NCBI GenBank assembly: GCA_021404565.1
Contig: JAAWWF010000034.1
Coordinates: 1-54,684, forward strand
Length of the DNA stretch: 54,684 nt
DNA from: Roseivirga sp.
GTDB lineage: Bacteria; Bacteroidota; Bacteroidia; Cytophagales; Cyclobacteriaceae
Direction: 5' to 3'
Shown here: in pieces, positions 41,829-50,454 of the stretch
How the letters are laid out: the number at the start of each line of letters is the position of its first letter
Position numbering within the stretch: the first letter of the stretch is position 1
Notes under the pieces: generated by a model
Told to the model about the DNA's origin: nothing
Seen by the model: the letters and a program-made list of their open reading frames with translations, nothing else
The model's database searches: none
Made by a program: the position numbers and the translations under genes

Positions 41829-43976
41829 CTACATCCTGAACAGATAGCTGGCCTTAAAGAAGAGGCCACGGTTGGTTTCCAGAAACCGGTCATTGTCTAC
41901 ATAGTCTGCTCCATCCCAACGGACACGCTCATAGACAGAGCCGTAGCCCAGGTGCACCACTGTGCCGGGGATCAGGGTAAACGAAGCCAGGAAATTAGGC
42001 GCGAGCACCTTGCTGAGGCTATTGTACTGTGCCACCACCCGGAAGAAGAGGTACTGGTTCATCTGGTACGTAATTTTGCTGCGGGCAATGTTGATGTGGT
42101 AGTACTCCTCCCTGCTTTCTTTGTCGTTCAGGTCGGAGTAGACATAGTTCATTTCTGCATTCAGCTTGTCGGAAAACTGCCAGATCAAACCGGCCCTGAT
42201 ACGCTTGCCATAACCCTGCGTGGCATCGCTGTAAAAGGTACCGCGGTTGATGCGATACTCCCCGTTGATATTGATTCTTTTGGTAATCTGCGAATTGGCC
42301 CGAACCCTTAGGCTGCTGCGGTCAAATTTTTGCGCTTCAAATATTTCATTTGCCTTGTTGCCCGAAAAATCAATACGTGTACTGCGGGGCAGGGTAAAGG
42401 CTGTGGAAAGGTAATAGCTGTACTCGTGCAGTCCGCTGGGCCGGTCCAAAGTGTTGGCATAGTAGATGGTCTGGTCAATCTTTTTGATAATTCCCTTCTC
42501 CGGATAAAACTTAGGCGAGTAGCTTACTGCCAGCTTAGATACCCCCGTACGAGTGACATAGCCCACATCCGAGCGAAAACCATCGTCTACCGAAGTGAAA
42601 TTAGCCGAGATCCGCTGCTTCCGGGTTTCATGATTAAAGTTGAGGTTATAGCCCTCTTTGGAAACCACCGCCTCGCCAGCTTCCTGGGTCAGGGAGGTCA
42701 GGTAGTTACCGCTTAAAAGATTGGAACCATCAAAACGATACTGCCCGTCAGCTCCGTACACAATGTTTTCATTACCATCGATAAAGCGGCCCGTACCCAC
42801 CAAGCCCAGGTAGCTGTCGTTGGAAAAGGTGCGCTTGTATCGCAACACCCCTACAGCTGCCCGGTTGTCAGCACCCACCACATCCACATTATCGGGATTC
42901 TCCCTGTCAATGGCGAAGATGGTAGAAAGGGTGTTCTTTTTGCCTGCCTTACCCGTAAGCTTCAGCGCGGCTGTGGGCGACACAATAGTACGCGTATTCA
43001 CCACCTGCCGGATGGGCGCATTAAAACTGTTGCCCGCAAAGTTGAAGTTTTCATTGCCTTCCAGAAAGAAGGGCCTCCGCTCAGGGTAGTTCACTGCAAA
43101 GCGTTGGTTTACCTCCACCTGAGAAGCATCTGCCTCTACCTGGCTGAAGTCCGGATTGAGGGTAGCATCCAGAATCAAATCTGAGGTCAGGCCATATTTC
43201 AGGGTCAGGCTGGGTTCAAAATCACTGGAGGTCTCAAAACTCCCTGCTTCATGCACCTTGTTGTTGGCGTAGGTTACAGCCGGCAGTAATTCCAGCAAAG
43301 TAGACTTCTTCACATTATTATAGCTCACCGGCAGGGTTTGGGTAAGAAAGTTAAAGCCCTGGGCCGGATCGAGTACCGGAAAGGTACCCTGCATAGAAAA
43401 GCGGCTGATCTTCCGCTCAAAGATCAACCCCATATTCACCTTACCATCTTTCACCGCATAGCGGATACTTTTAAAGGGAATCCGCACTTCTATGGTGTAG
43501 CCCTCATCATCAATCTGACCCTTGCTGTACCAAATCACATCGATACCATCATCATCTTTACCGGCCGCAAAGCGACTGTCCATCTGGATGCCGCTGGGAT
43601 TTACATAAAAGCCATACAGGGTTTGCCTGTCGTTAAAGGAGTCCATATTGATACAGATCCAGTCGTCATCCCGGATTTTATCCCGGGCAGCAATGGAGGT
43701 TTTGATCTGCTGCGGATCGTCATAGCACTTAAAGGCGAAGTAGAGGTTCTCTTCGTCATGCGCCATATAGGCGATGGTTTTAAAAGGCATATCACTCCCA
43801 AAATCTGGTGTAAAAGACTTAAGGCCCGATACCTGGGCACTTTCCTCCCAAACGGCATCATCTAAGAGACCATCAATGACCGGGGGCTCATCCACAAAGG
43901 TAGAGCTTGTTTGGGCGTTGAGATGCATGGTGAAAAACAGCATCAGCCCGAGAGTAGTAAAAATGTAACCTTTCAA
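41829..43976 (-). CDS. DUF5916 / CBM9-like protein, twin copy 1
   Basis: 715 aa from a TTG at 43976, giving MKGYIFTTLGLMLFFTMHLN as signal peptide. The longer open frame to 43991 starts too close to the promoter. A CBM9-like domain lies at about 25-230 (PPVIDGLLDDAVWEES, AHDEENLYFAFKCYDDPQQ), then DUF5916 (NPDFSQVEADASQVEVNQRF, NYPERRPFFLEGNENFNF) and a C-terminal run of barrel-like strands ending in ASYLFRM. Function unknown. It is a close paralogue of the next gene (matching N-terminal 80 residues almost throughout) and more distant from the one at 394. Confidence 0.82.
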   Translation of the reverse strand: MKGYIFTTLGLMLFFTMHLNAQTSSTFVDEPPVIDGLLDDAVWEESAQVSGLKSFTPDFGSDMPFKTIAYMAHDEENLYFAFKCYDDPQQIKTSIAARDKIRDDDWICINMDSFNDRQTLYGFYVNPSGIQMDSRFAAGKDDDGIDVIWYSKGQIDDEGYTIEVRIPFKSIRYAVKDGKVNMGLIFERKISRFSMQGTFPVLDPAQGFNFLTQTLPVSYNNVKKSTLLELLPAVTYANNKVHEAGSFETSSDFEPSLTLKYGLTSDLILDATLNPDFSQVEADASQVEVNQRFAVNYPERRPFFLEGNENFNFAGNSFNAPIRQVVNTRTIVSPTAALKLTGKAGKKNTLSTIFAIDRENPDNVDVVGADNRAAVGVLRYKRTFSNDSYLGLVGTGRFIDGNENIVYGADGQYRFDGSNLLSGNYLTSLTQEAGEAVVSKEGYNLNFNHETRKQRISANFTSVDDGFRSDVGYVTRTGVSKLAVSYSPKFYPEKGIIKKIDQTIYYANTLDRPSGLHEYSYYLSTAFTLPRSTRIDFSGNKANEIFEAQKFDRSSLRVRANSQITKRININGEYRINRGTFYSDATQGYGKRIRAGLIWQFSDKLNAEMNYVYSDLNDKESREEYYHINIARSKITYQMNQYLFFRVVAQYNSLSKVLAPNFLASFTLIPGTVVHLGYGSVYERVRWDGADYVDNDRFLETNRGLFFKASYLFRM

Positions 43977-43995
43977 CCTAAAATTATTCAAAGCA

Positions 43996-44003
43996 CAAAA
44001 TTA
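43996..44003 (-). promoter_or_regulatory. -7 element of DUF5916 twin copy 1
   Basis: TAATTTTG on the minus strand fits TAnnTTTG exactly and lies 19 bp before the TTG start. Upstream, TGGCTGTCATTTC at the -33 region is shared with the promoter of twin copy 2 (TGGCTGCCATTTC). Confidence 0.65.
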
Positions 44004-44189
44004 GCCGATCGAAGGAGAAATGACAGCCATTGGTATAATAGACGGTATAGATGCAACGCCCTTTGTTTCAGGCTGATTAGCTCATTGATTTCTGAGAGGA
44101 GCAATCAATCGCTCAACCACCTCCCGCACCCACATTGAACCCAATTTTGGCACTTCTGCAAGGGGAGAGGATGTCTAAAAAGTAAACAT

Positions 44190-44304
44190 TCCGTCATGCT
44201 GAACTTGCCTGCCTTTTTCAAGCAGGTTTCAGTATCTATAAGTGACCGAATATCAAATAGAAGAGATTCTGAAATTAATTCAGAATGACTGGTTTTATGA
44301 CTTT
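44190..44304. repeat. Intergenic repeat with inverted arms
   Basis: Contains CGTCATGCTGAACTTG at its left and ATTCTGAA-ATTAA-TTCAGAAT (a perfect 8-bp inverted repeat) followed by GAC at its right. It resembles the repeat after the HTCS gene. The remaining sequence from 44010 to 44430 holds no gene that I can support. Confidence 0.45.
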
Positions 44305-44402
44305 TGAGACATCTTCATTAAAGGAGTAGTTCTCTTCTTTGCACTGAAGGTTTGACCATTTTGACCCGATTTCATAAGATGTCCTTGAGAGAGCAAGGAA
44401 GG

Positions 44403-44447
44403 TGTGGCGATTATAAAATGGGGAATATCTTAACTACAATCGCCACA
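44403..44447. terminator. Long-loop inverted repeat at the 3' end of DUF5916 twin copy 2
   Basis: TGTGGCGATT and AATCGCCACA pair perfectly over 10 bp with a 25-nt loop. One arm contains the last codons of the gene, the other lies beyond the stop. There is no good U-tract, so this may be an mRNA 3'-end hairpin rather than a classical terminator. Confidence 0.35.
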
Positions 44448-46584
44448 GGTAAGAAGCTTTTAAAAACAGGCCGCTGGCGGTTCGCAGGTACTTATCATGA
44501 TCTACATACCTGGCACCATCCCAGCGGGTTTGCTCAAAGACGGACCCATAGCCAATGTGAAATACCGTGCCTGGTATATAGGTAAAGGACATCAGGAAAT
44601 TGGGTGAAAATACTTTCGACAGGCTGTTGTATTGGGCTATGCCCCGGAAGAATAAATACTTATTCATCTGGTAGATCAGACGGCCCCGGGTAATGTGAAT
44701 GTCGTAGTACTTGGCATCGGTTTCCTCACTGTAGAGCGATACAAAACGATGGGTAAAGTCCATGCTGAATTTATCAGAGGCCTGAATATTGAGGGTAGCC
44801 CCTACGCGCTTGCCATAACCCTGCTCAGCAGCCGGATAGTAGGTGCCATTGTCCCAGTCGTAATTGGCCCGGAAGAAAACACGTTTGGTAATCTGTGAGC
44901 TTGCCGAGAAGGTAATGGAGCCATCCTTAAACTCCTGCCCCAAATAGATTTCTGAAGATCTGTCGGCAGAAACGGAAAGGCGGGTATTCCTGGGCAAGGT
45001 AGCGGCCAGCTGCACAAAAATCACATGCTCATTCAGCCCGCTGGCTTTGTCTTTGGTCAATGAGGTATACAGGGTCGGGTCAATCCGCTTGATCAGGCCG
45101 TCTCCTTTCGGAAAAATCTTCGGGTTCAGGCTCAGCGTCACCCGGCTGATGCCTGTTCTGGTAATGTACCCCACATCGGACTGGAAGCCCTCACCGATAT
45201 CCAAAACACTGAGTGAGCCATTGAAATTCCGGGTATTATTGGAAATGCCTAAATAAGAGGAACCCGCCTTGCCAAAAACGCCTGAGCCATTCACCCTTTG
45301 CTGAGCCCTGAGGTAATGGCCCGACAGCTGATAAGACTCTTTAAACCGATACTGCCCATCAAAGCCATAAACATCATTGCTCAGCCCCCTGCGGCTTCTG
45401 TGCGTACCAATCAACCCGATATAGCTATCCTGATTGAGGGAACGCATATACCGCATTACCGCTACATCCGCTGTATTGTCCAGGGCAAAATCCTGTGCAC
45501 GCTCATCGGCCCGGTCAAGAGCATAAATGGCCGAGATAATGTTTTTATCACCTATTTTTCCGGTAAGCTTGGTGGCCGCACGCGGGGAGACAATCGATCG
45601 GGAGTTCACCACCATCTGCACGGGTTGAAAACCTCCGGTACCGGCAAAGTTGAAATTCTCATTTCCCTCCAGAAAGAAGGGCCTGCGCTCAGGGTAGTTT
45701 ACCGGAAAGCGCTGATTTACCTCTACCTGCTGCGCATCAGATTCTACCTGGCTAAAATCAGGGTTGAGGGTGGCATCAAATACCAGATCTGAGGTAAGTC
45801 CGATTTTGGTAGTCAGGCTGGGTTCAAAATTTGATTCAGTCTTATACTCACCTGCTACCTGCTCCTGGTTGACGGCATAAGTCATCGCAGGCAGAATTTC
45901 CACCAGCCTCGACTTTCTTACCCCATCATATTGCAGCGGCATCATTTGAGTGAGGAAGGCAAAGCCCTTATCGGGGTCCAGGGCTGGAAAAGTACCCTGA
46001 GTAGAGAAGCGGCTGATCTTTCTTTCAAAGATTACGCCCATTTCTACCCGACCATCTACAGACTTATATCGAATGCTTTTAAAAGGAATTTTGGCTTCCA
46101 CTACATAGCCGTCTTCCACAATTTTGGCGGCAGAGTACCAGATCAGGTCGAGGCCAATATCTTCGTTTCCCGCAGCAAAACGGGTGTCCATCTGGATGCC
46201 ATTGGGGTTTACATACAGGCCATAGAGTGACTGCCCGCTGTTGAACGAATCGAGGTTGATACAGATCCAGTCATCCGCTCCGATTTTGTCTCGGGCGGCA
46301 ATGGAGGTTTTTACCTGCTGCGGATCGTCAAAGCACTTAAAGGCGAAGTACAGGTTTTCATCGTCATGCGCCATATAGGCGATGGTTTTGTAGGGCATTT
46401 CCTTGCCAAAGTCCGGCACAAAGGTTTTGTAGCCGGTTACCTGTGGGGCATTTTGCCAGACTTTATCATCCAGTGAACCATCGAGCACGGGAGGCTCCTC
46501 CGCAAAGGTGGAGTTTATTTGGGCTGTCAGCTGTATATTAAAAAACAGCACCAGCACGAGCGTAGTAAAAATGTGACCTTTCAA
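44434..46584 (-). CDS. DUF5916 / CBM9-like protein, twin copy 2
   Basis: 716 aa from a TTG at 46584 (MKGHIFTTLVLVLFFNIQLT), aligned with the start chosen for twin copy 1; the longer frame to 46623 would read through its own -7 element. Domains as in copy 1: CBM9-like (PPVLDGSLDDKVWQNAPQ) and DUF5916 (NPDFSQVESDAQQVEVNQRF, NYPERRPFFLEGNENFNF), with a C-terminal barrel-like end ASYLWRL. The pair probably arose by tandem duplication including the promoter. Whether they are exported to the outer membrane is inferred from the strand pattern and the terminal aromatic. Confidence 0.82.
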   Translation of the reverse strand: MKGHIFTTLVLVLFFNIQLTAQINSTFAEEPPVLDGSLDDKVWQNAPQVTGYKTFVPDFGKEMPYKTIAYMAHDDENLYFAFKCFDDPQQVKTSIAARDKIGADDWICINLDSFNSGQSLYGLYVNPNGIQMDTRFAAGNEDIGLDLIWYSAAKIVEDGYVVEAKIPFKSIRYKSVDGRVEMGVIFERKISRFSTQGTFPALDPDKGFAFLTQMMPLQYDGVRKSRLVEILPAMTYAVNQEQVAGEYKTESNFEPSLTTKIGLTSDLVFDATLNPDFSQVESDAQQVEVNQRFPVNYPERRPFFLEGNENFNFAGTGGFQPVQMVVNSRSIVSPRAATKLTGKIGDKNIISAIYALDRADERAQDFALDNTADVAVMRYMRSLNQDSYIGLIGTHRSRRGLSNDVYGFDGQYRFKESYQLSGHYLRAQQRVNGSGVFGKAGSSYLGISNNTRNFNGSLSVLDIGEGFQSDVGYITRTGISRVTLSLNPKIFPKGDGLIKRIDPTLYTSLTKDKASGLNEHVIFVQLAATLPRNTRLSVSADRSSEIYLGQEFKDGSITFSASSQITKRVFFRANYDWDNGTYYPAAEQGYGKRVGATLNIQASDKFSMDFTHRFVSLYSEETDAKYYDIHITRGRLIYQMNKYLFFRGIAQYNSLSKVFSPNFLMSFTYIPGTVFHIGYGSVFEQTRWDGARYVDHDKYLRTASGLFLKASYLWRL

Positions 46585-46604
46585 CCTTAATCTATTATAA
46601 GCCA

Positions 46605-46612
46605 CAAAATTA
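46605..46612 (-). promoter_or_regulatory. -7 element of DUF5916 twin copy 2
   Basis: TAATTTTG on the minus strand, 20 bp before the TTG start, identical to the element before copy 1. Because it lies inside the longer open frame, transcription would start downstream of any earlier start codon, which supports the TTG at 46584. Confidence 0.65.
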
Positions 46613-46675
46613 GTGGATTGCAATTGAAATGGCAGCCACTTGTGTAATAGCTTACGGAATGGGGGGACACGATTT

Positions 46676-49086
46676 CGATCTTAAGGCGTTCAAACTGTAT
46701 CTTAGATCAAGAGCCGTCAATTGCTATACCCGCACCAATGAGTTGTGATTAGCTTTCAAACTGTATCTTAGATCAAGGCTCTTCACAGCATGCCAGCGGT
46801 AAAGCTCGTTGTGATTAGCTTTCAAACTGTATCTTAGATCAAGAGCTGCCCTGGTTGCTATTCTCATCCTTAAGTTGTGATTAGCTTTCAAACTGTATCT
46901 TAGATCAAGACGCTTCAGGCTGGTAATAATATTCCGCCAGTTGTGATTAGCTTTCAAACTGTATCTTAGATCAAGAATCCAAACCCCTAAGCCATGACAG
47001 CAGAAGTTGTGATTAGCTTTCAAACTGTATCTTAGATCAAGCGTCAGCCTTTAGGCCCAGCGCTACCGCTAGTTGTGATTAGCTTTCAAACTGTATCTTA
47101 GATCAAGCAAATAATCACAAATATGAGTTCTGGTATGTTGTGATTAGCTTTCAAACTGTATCTTAGATCAAGGCTAATAAGTAAAGCTAACAGGGTTGTT
47201 AGGTTGTGATTAGCTTTCAAACTGTATCTTAGATCAAGCGTTTAACTCTTCTATCAGCATACCGTTCAGTTGTGATTAGCTTTCAAACTGTATCTTAGAT
47301 CAAGGATTTGCCAGAGGGTACACCCACATAGGTAGTTGTGATTAGCTTTCAAACTGTATCTTAGATCAAGTACTTCTCAGAAGACTTCCCCTGACTTGTA
47401 GTTGTGATTAGCTTTCAAACTGTATCTTAGATCAAGGGCCTGCATGGCTTTCTCATGAGCACCTTTGTTGTGATTAGCTTTCAAACTGTATCTTAGATCA
47501 AGACGGCCATTGTCTCCATACACATCTACAAAGTTGTGATTAGCTTTCAAACTGTATCTTAGATCAAGATGTGCCCCGTTAGGGCTCGGTGTGCTTATGT
47601 TGTGATTAGCTTTCAAACTGTATCTTAGATCAAGTGAGATTACCAGTGACTACCGGCACTACAAGTTGTGATTAGCTTTCAAACTGTATCTTAGATCAAG
47701 AGTATGTATGTCAGTATGTATGTCAGTATGGTTGTGATTAGCTTTCAAACTGTATCTTAGATCAAGACTACAAAGGCCATAAGAACAAGCTGGTTAGTTG
47801 TGATTAGCTTTCAAACTGTATCTTAGATCAAGAGTGAGGGAAATCGTTATACTGAGTTTTATGTTGTGATTAGCTTTCAAACTGTATCTTAGATCAAGTG
47901 ATGCGATTTCATCCACATTCAAAACCAAGTTGTGATTAGCTTTCAAACTGTATCTTAGATCAAGGTCAGAGTCAATGTTTCATCCATATTTACAGTTGTG
48001 ATTAGCTTTCAAACTGTATCTTAGATCAAGGTCAGAGTCAATGTTTCATCCATATTTACAGTTGTGATTAGCTTTCAAACTGTATCTTAGATCAAGGTAC
48101 AGGGGTGACTAATGATCATGGTACTAGTTGTGATTAGCTTTCAAACTGTATCTTAGATCAAGCACCGGCTTCTTAGGTAACGAACTCTATGAGTTGTGAT
48201 TAGCTTTCAAACTGTATCTTAGATCAAGTATGTCAGTATGTATGTAGTATGTCAGTATGTTGTGATTAGCTTTCAAACTGTATCTTAGATCAAGTGTATG
48301 TCAGTATGTATGTATGTATGTATGGTTGTGATTAGCTTTCAAACTGTATCTTAGATCAAGAAGTTTGCCCGCAGATCTGATAACTACGAGGTTGTGATTA
48401 GCTTTCAAACTGTATCTTAGATCAAGCTATTCAGGATTGGGAAAAACCATGCAAAGGTTGTGATTAGCTTTCAAACTGTATCTTAGATCAAGCGAAGGCT
48501 TCAAGGTCCTCAGCTTCTTGAGGTTGTGATTAGCTTTCAAACTGTATCTTAGATCAAGAGTTAATTCTAATGTGAAGAAAAGCTACATGTTGTGATTAGC
48601 TTTCAAACTGTATCTTAGATCAAGTCCATCCTGCAACTGATCCACAATAGCTTTGTTGTGATTAGCTTTCAAACTGTATCTTAGATCAAGTTTTCTTTTT
48701 CAATTACCATAAGAGTTACGGTTGTGATTAGCTTTCAAACTGTATCTTAGATCAAGTATTTTGGTGTAAGACCCCGGTGAAAGCCGGTTGTGATTAGCTT
48801 TCAAACTGTATCTTAGATCAAGCCACTGCATTGCCAATCTGTGAGAGTTGTTGTTGTGATTAGCTTTCAAACTGTATCTTAGATCAAGAAATCTAAATGA
48901 ATTGAGACCAAGGATTTAGTTGTGATTAGCTTTCAAACTGTATCTTAGATCAAGACAGGCAATATGTGTTAAGATCAGTCATATGTTGTGATTAGCTTTC
49001 AAACTGTATCTTAGATCAAGGGGCTGGCAAGTCCCCCTCACATTCAAAACGTTGTGATTAGCTTTCAAACTGTATCTTAGATCAAG
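46676..49086 (+). CRISPR. Type II-C CRISPR array, 37 repeats and 36 spacers
   Basis: The 36-bp repeat starts GTTGTGATTAGCTTTCAAAC and ends TGTATCTTAGATCAAG. Repeats recur every 66 bp; spacers are 30 bp except one of 29 (47108-47136). The first repeat (46676-46711) is degenerate in its 5' 13 bases; all others look identical. Repeat polarity (GTTGT at the 5' end) implies plus-strand transcription, with the worn repeat at the upstream, oldest end and the leader on the cas side. Each repeat contains TTG, 18 bp, then TATCTTAG, close to a Bacteroidota -33/-7 promoter. One spacer is present twice (47965-47994 and 48031-48060). Three spacers are made of a TATG/TCAG microsatellite. Confidence 0.98.
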
Positions 49087-49128
49087 ATACCCTATCACAA
49101 TCTCTTGATAAAGAGAGGCTTAGGTCCT
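49087..49128. other. Leader-side flank of the CRISPR array
   Basis: 42 bp between the last repeat and the terminator. It contains a perfect hairpin TCTCTT-GATA-AAGAGA at 49101-49116. New spacers are probably inserted at this end, because the repeat next to it is intact. The flank is very short for a leader, in line with II-C arrays that do not need a leader promoter. Confidence 0.5.
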
Positions 49129-49167
49129 AAAAACCCTGATAGTTTATAATAAATTATCAGGGTTTTT
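49129..49167. terminator. Bidirectional terminator between array and cas2
   Basis: AAAAACCCTGATA and TATCAGGGTTTTT form a 13-bp perfect stem with a 13-nt loop. Flanking A and T runs give a U-tract in both directions, so it can end the array transcript (plus) and the cas9-cas1-cas2 transcript (minus). Confidence 0.88.
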
Positions 49168-49205
49168 CTGCTATTCAGCTCCATTTTAGATTGAATTCCA
49201 CTTGA

Positions 49206-49547
49206 CTAAAACAACTCCAGTTGTTGTATAGGCTGTGGAATTTCCTCCTTCTTTGCCGAAATAAACACCTCCATCATTCCAAACTGTTTATCGGTGATGT
49301 GAATAATCCCTACATGGCCCTTTGGGGGTAGATTGGCTCTGATTCGTTTGATATGCACCCGGGCATTTTCCATACTTGGGCAATGCCTTAAAAAAATGGA
49401 AAACTGAAAGCGGGCGAAACCATCCTTTTCCAGCACATCCACAAATTTGCGATAATTTTTCGTGTCCTTTTTAGTCTCAGTAGGCAAGTCAAAGAAAACC
49501 ATCACCCACATAACCCTGTATTGATTGAATCTCTCAAAACTGCTCAA
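49206..49547 (-). CDS. cas2: CRISPR-associated protein Cas2
   Basis: 113 aa. Cas2 dimers bridge two Cas1 dimers in the spacer-integration complex. The ferredoxin-like start RVMWVMVFFDLPTETKKDT carries the conserved Asp of beta-strand 1, and ARFQFSIFLRHCPSMENA is the family's second signature. The start is TTG and overlaps the cas1 stop as TTGA; the conserved RFNQYRVMW N-terminus of type II-C Cas2 requires this start rather than the later ATG at 49511. Confidence 0.95.
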   Translation of the reverse strand: MSSFERFNQYRVMWVMVFFDLPTETKKDTKNYRKFVDVLEKDGFARFQFSIFLRHCPSMENARVHIKRIRANLPPKGHVGIIHITDKQFGMMEVFISAKKEEIPQPIQQLELF

Positions 49548-50440
49548 AACTTTGGAAACTTGATTTCTTTCTGTTCACGTGCATAACACTGGTACAGACT
49601 AGCCGTAGTCTGTTGTACAGCAAGCATCAACGGACTCTGTTTTCCGTTGATCATTACGTCCAATACCGGTATTTGCAAAAGTTTTTGCTTTAATGCGGGA
49701 GTCAGAGTCTGATAGTCATCTGTTGAGCGTACCAGTTCCAATACCAACTCATCTACATAAGGCCGGTAAGGCTCCATTACATCATCTGCCAGGCAGTAGG
49801 CGTTGTATTTGTTGCGGTGATGGTAGCCAAAAGTAGGTAAGAGGCCAGAGGCCAGCAATGATCTGGCCACCGTAGCTCTTAAAATAGCATAGCCATAATT
49901 GAGCAGATTATTGGGTTCACCTTCAAACTGTCCCCTTTTAAAATTCTGAATCAAATCCGTGAAAAGGCATTTCCAATGGTAAGCTGCAGCACGCGCTTCA
50001 AAATTATCAGGGTCGCCATTCTGCACTTTATCAGCCCAGCGATTCATATTTTCAACCTCCACACCATTTTGATTGAGCAAGGCAGCCTGGTTCCTGATTT
50101 TTGACTGAATGGTCTGTTTCCAAAGTCGATCTTTCAAAGCCTGACTAGCCTCTACCTGTACCCTGAAATGTTCCTGTTGTGTATGGCTGGCATTGAGGTT
50201 AAGCATCATGCCCTGAGGCAGATGCTGCTCATCGCATGTAATGATGGCTGCGTTATTACCAAGCAAAAGACTTATCAATCTATGACTAATGGTGACCTGA
50301 TGACTCTCTAAAACTAAAAGCCCAATATCTTCGATCGGTACAGTTCGCTCTTCTTCATTTCCAGGATACCTAACAACCAGTTGCTGTTTTTTGCTGCTGA
50401 GGTAAGCTGGATTAGCAAAATAGAGTGTTCGCTTTATCAC
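49544..50440 (-). CDS. cas1: CRISPR-associated integrase Cas1, type II
   Basis: 298 aa with a GTG start. Cas1 is the metal-dependent integrase for new spacers. Visible are the N-terminal beta domain (VPIEDIGLLVLESHQVTIS) and the helical domain with AAAYHWKCLF, LNYGYAILRATVARSLLASG (catalytic Glu/His region: FGYHHRNKYNAYCLADDVMEPYRP). The 14-bp gap to cas9 and the overlap with cas2 show one operon. No cas4 or csn2 is present, which defines subtype II-C. Confidence 0.96.
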   Translation of the reverse strand: MIKRTLYFANPAYLSSKKQQLVVRYPGNEEERTVPIEDIGLLVLESHQVTISHRLISLLLGNNAAIITCDEQHLPQGMMLNLNASHTQQEHFRVQVEASQALKDRLWKQTIQSKIRNQAALLNQNGVEVENMNRWADKVQNGDPDNFEARAAAYHWKCLFTDLIQNFKRGQFEGEPNNLLNYGYAILRATVARSLLASGLLPTFGYHHRNKYNAYCLADDVMEPYRPYVDELVLELVRSTDDYQTLTPALKQKLLQIPVLDVMINGKQSPLMLAVQQTTASLYQCYAREQKEIKFPKF

Positions 50441-50454
50441 TTCTTCTTATCGGT

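Noticed and set aside
46724-47616. Minus-strand open frames encoding repeated LDLRYSLKANHN units
   Set aside because: They are translations of the CRISPR repeat (66-bp period keeps the frame), not a repeat protein.
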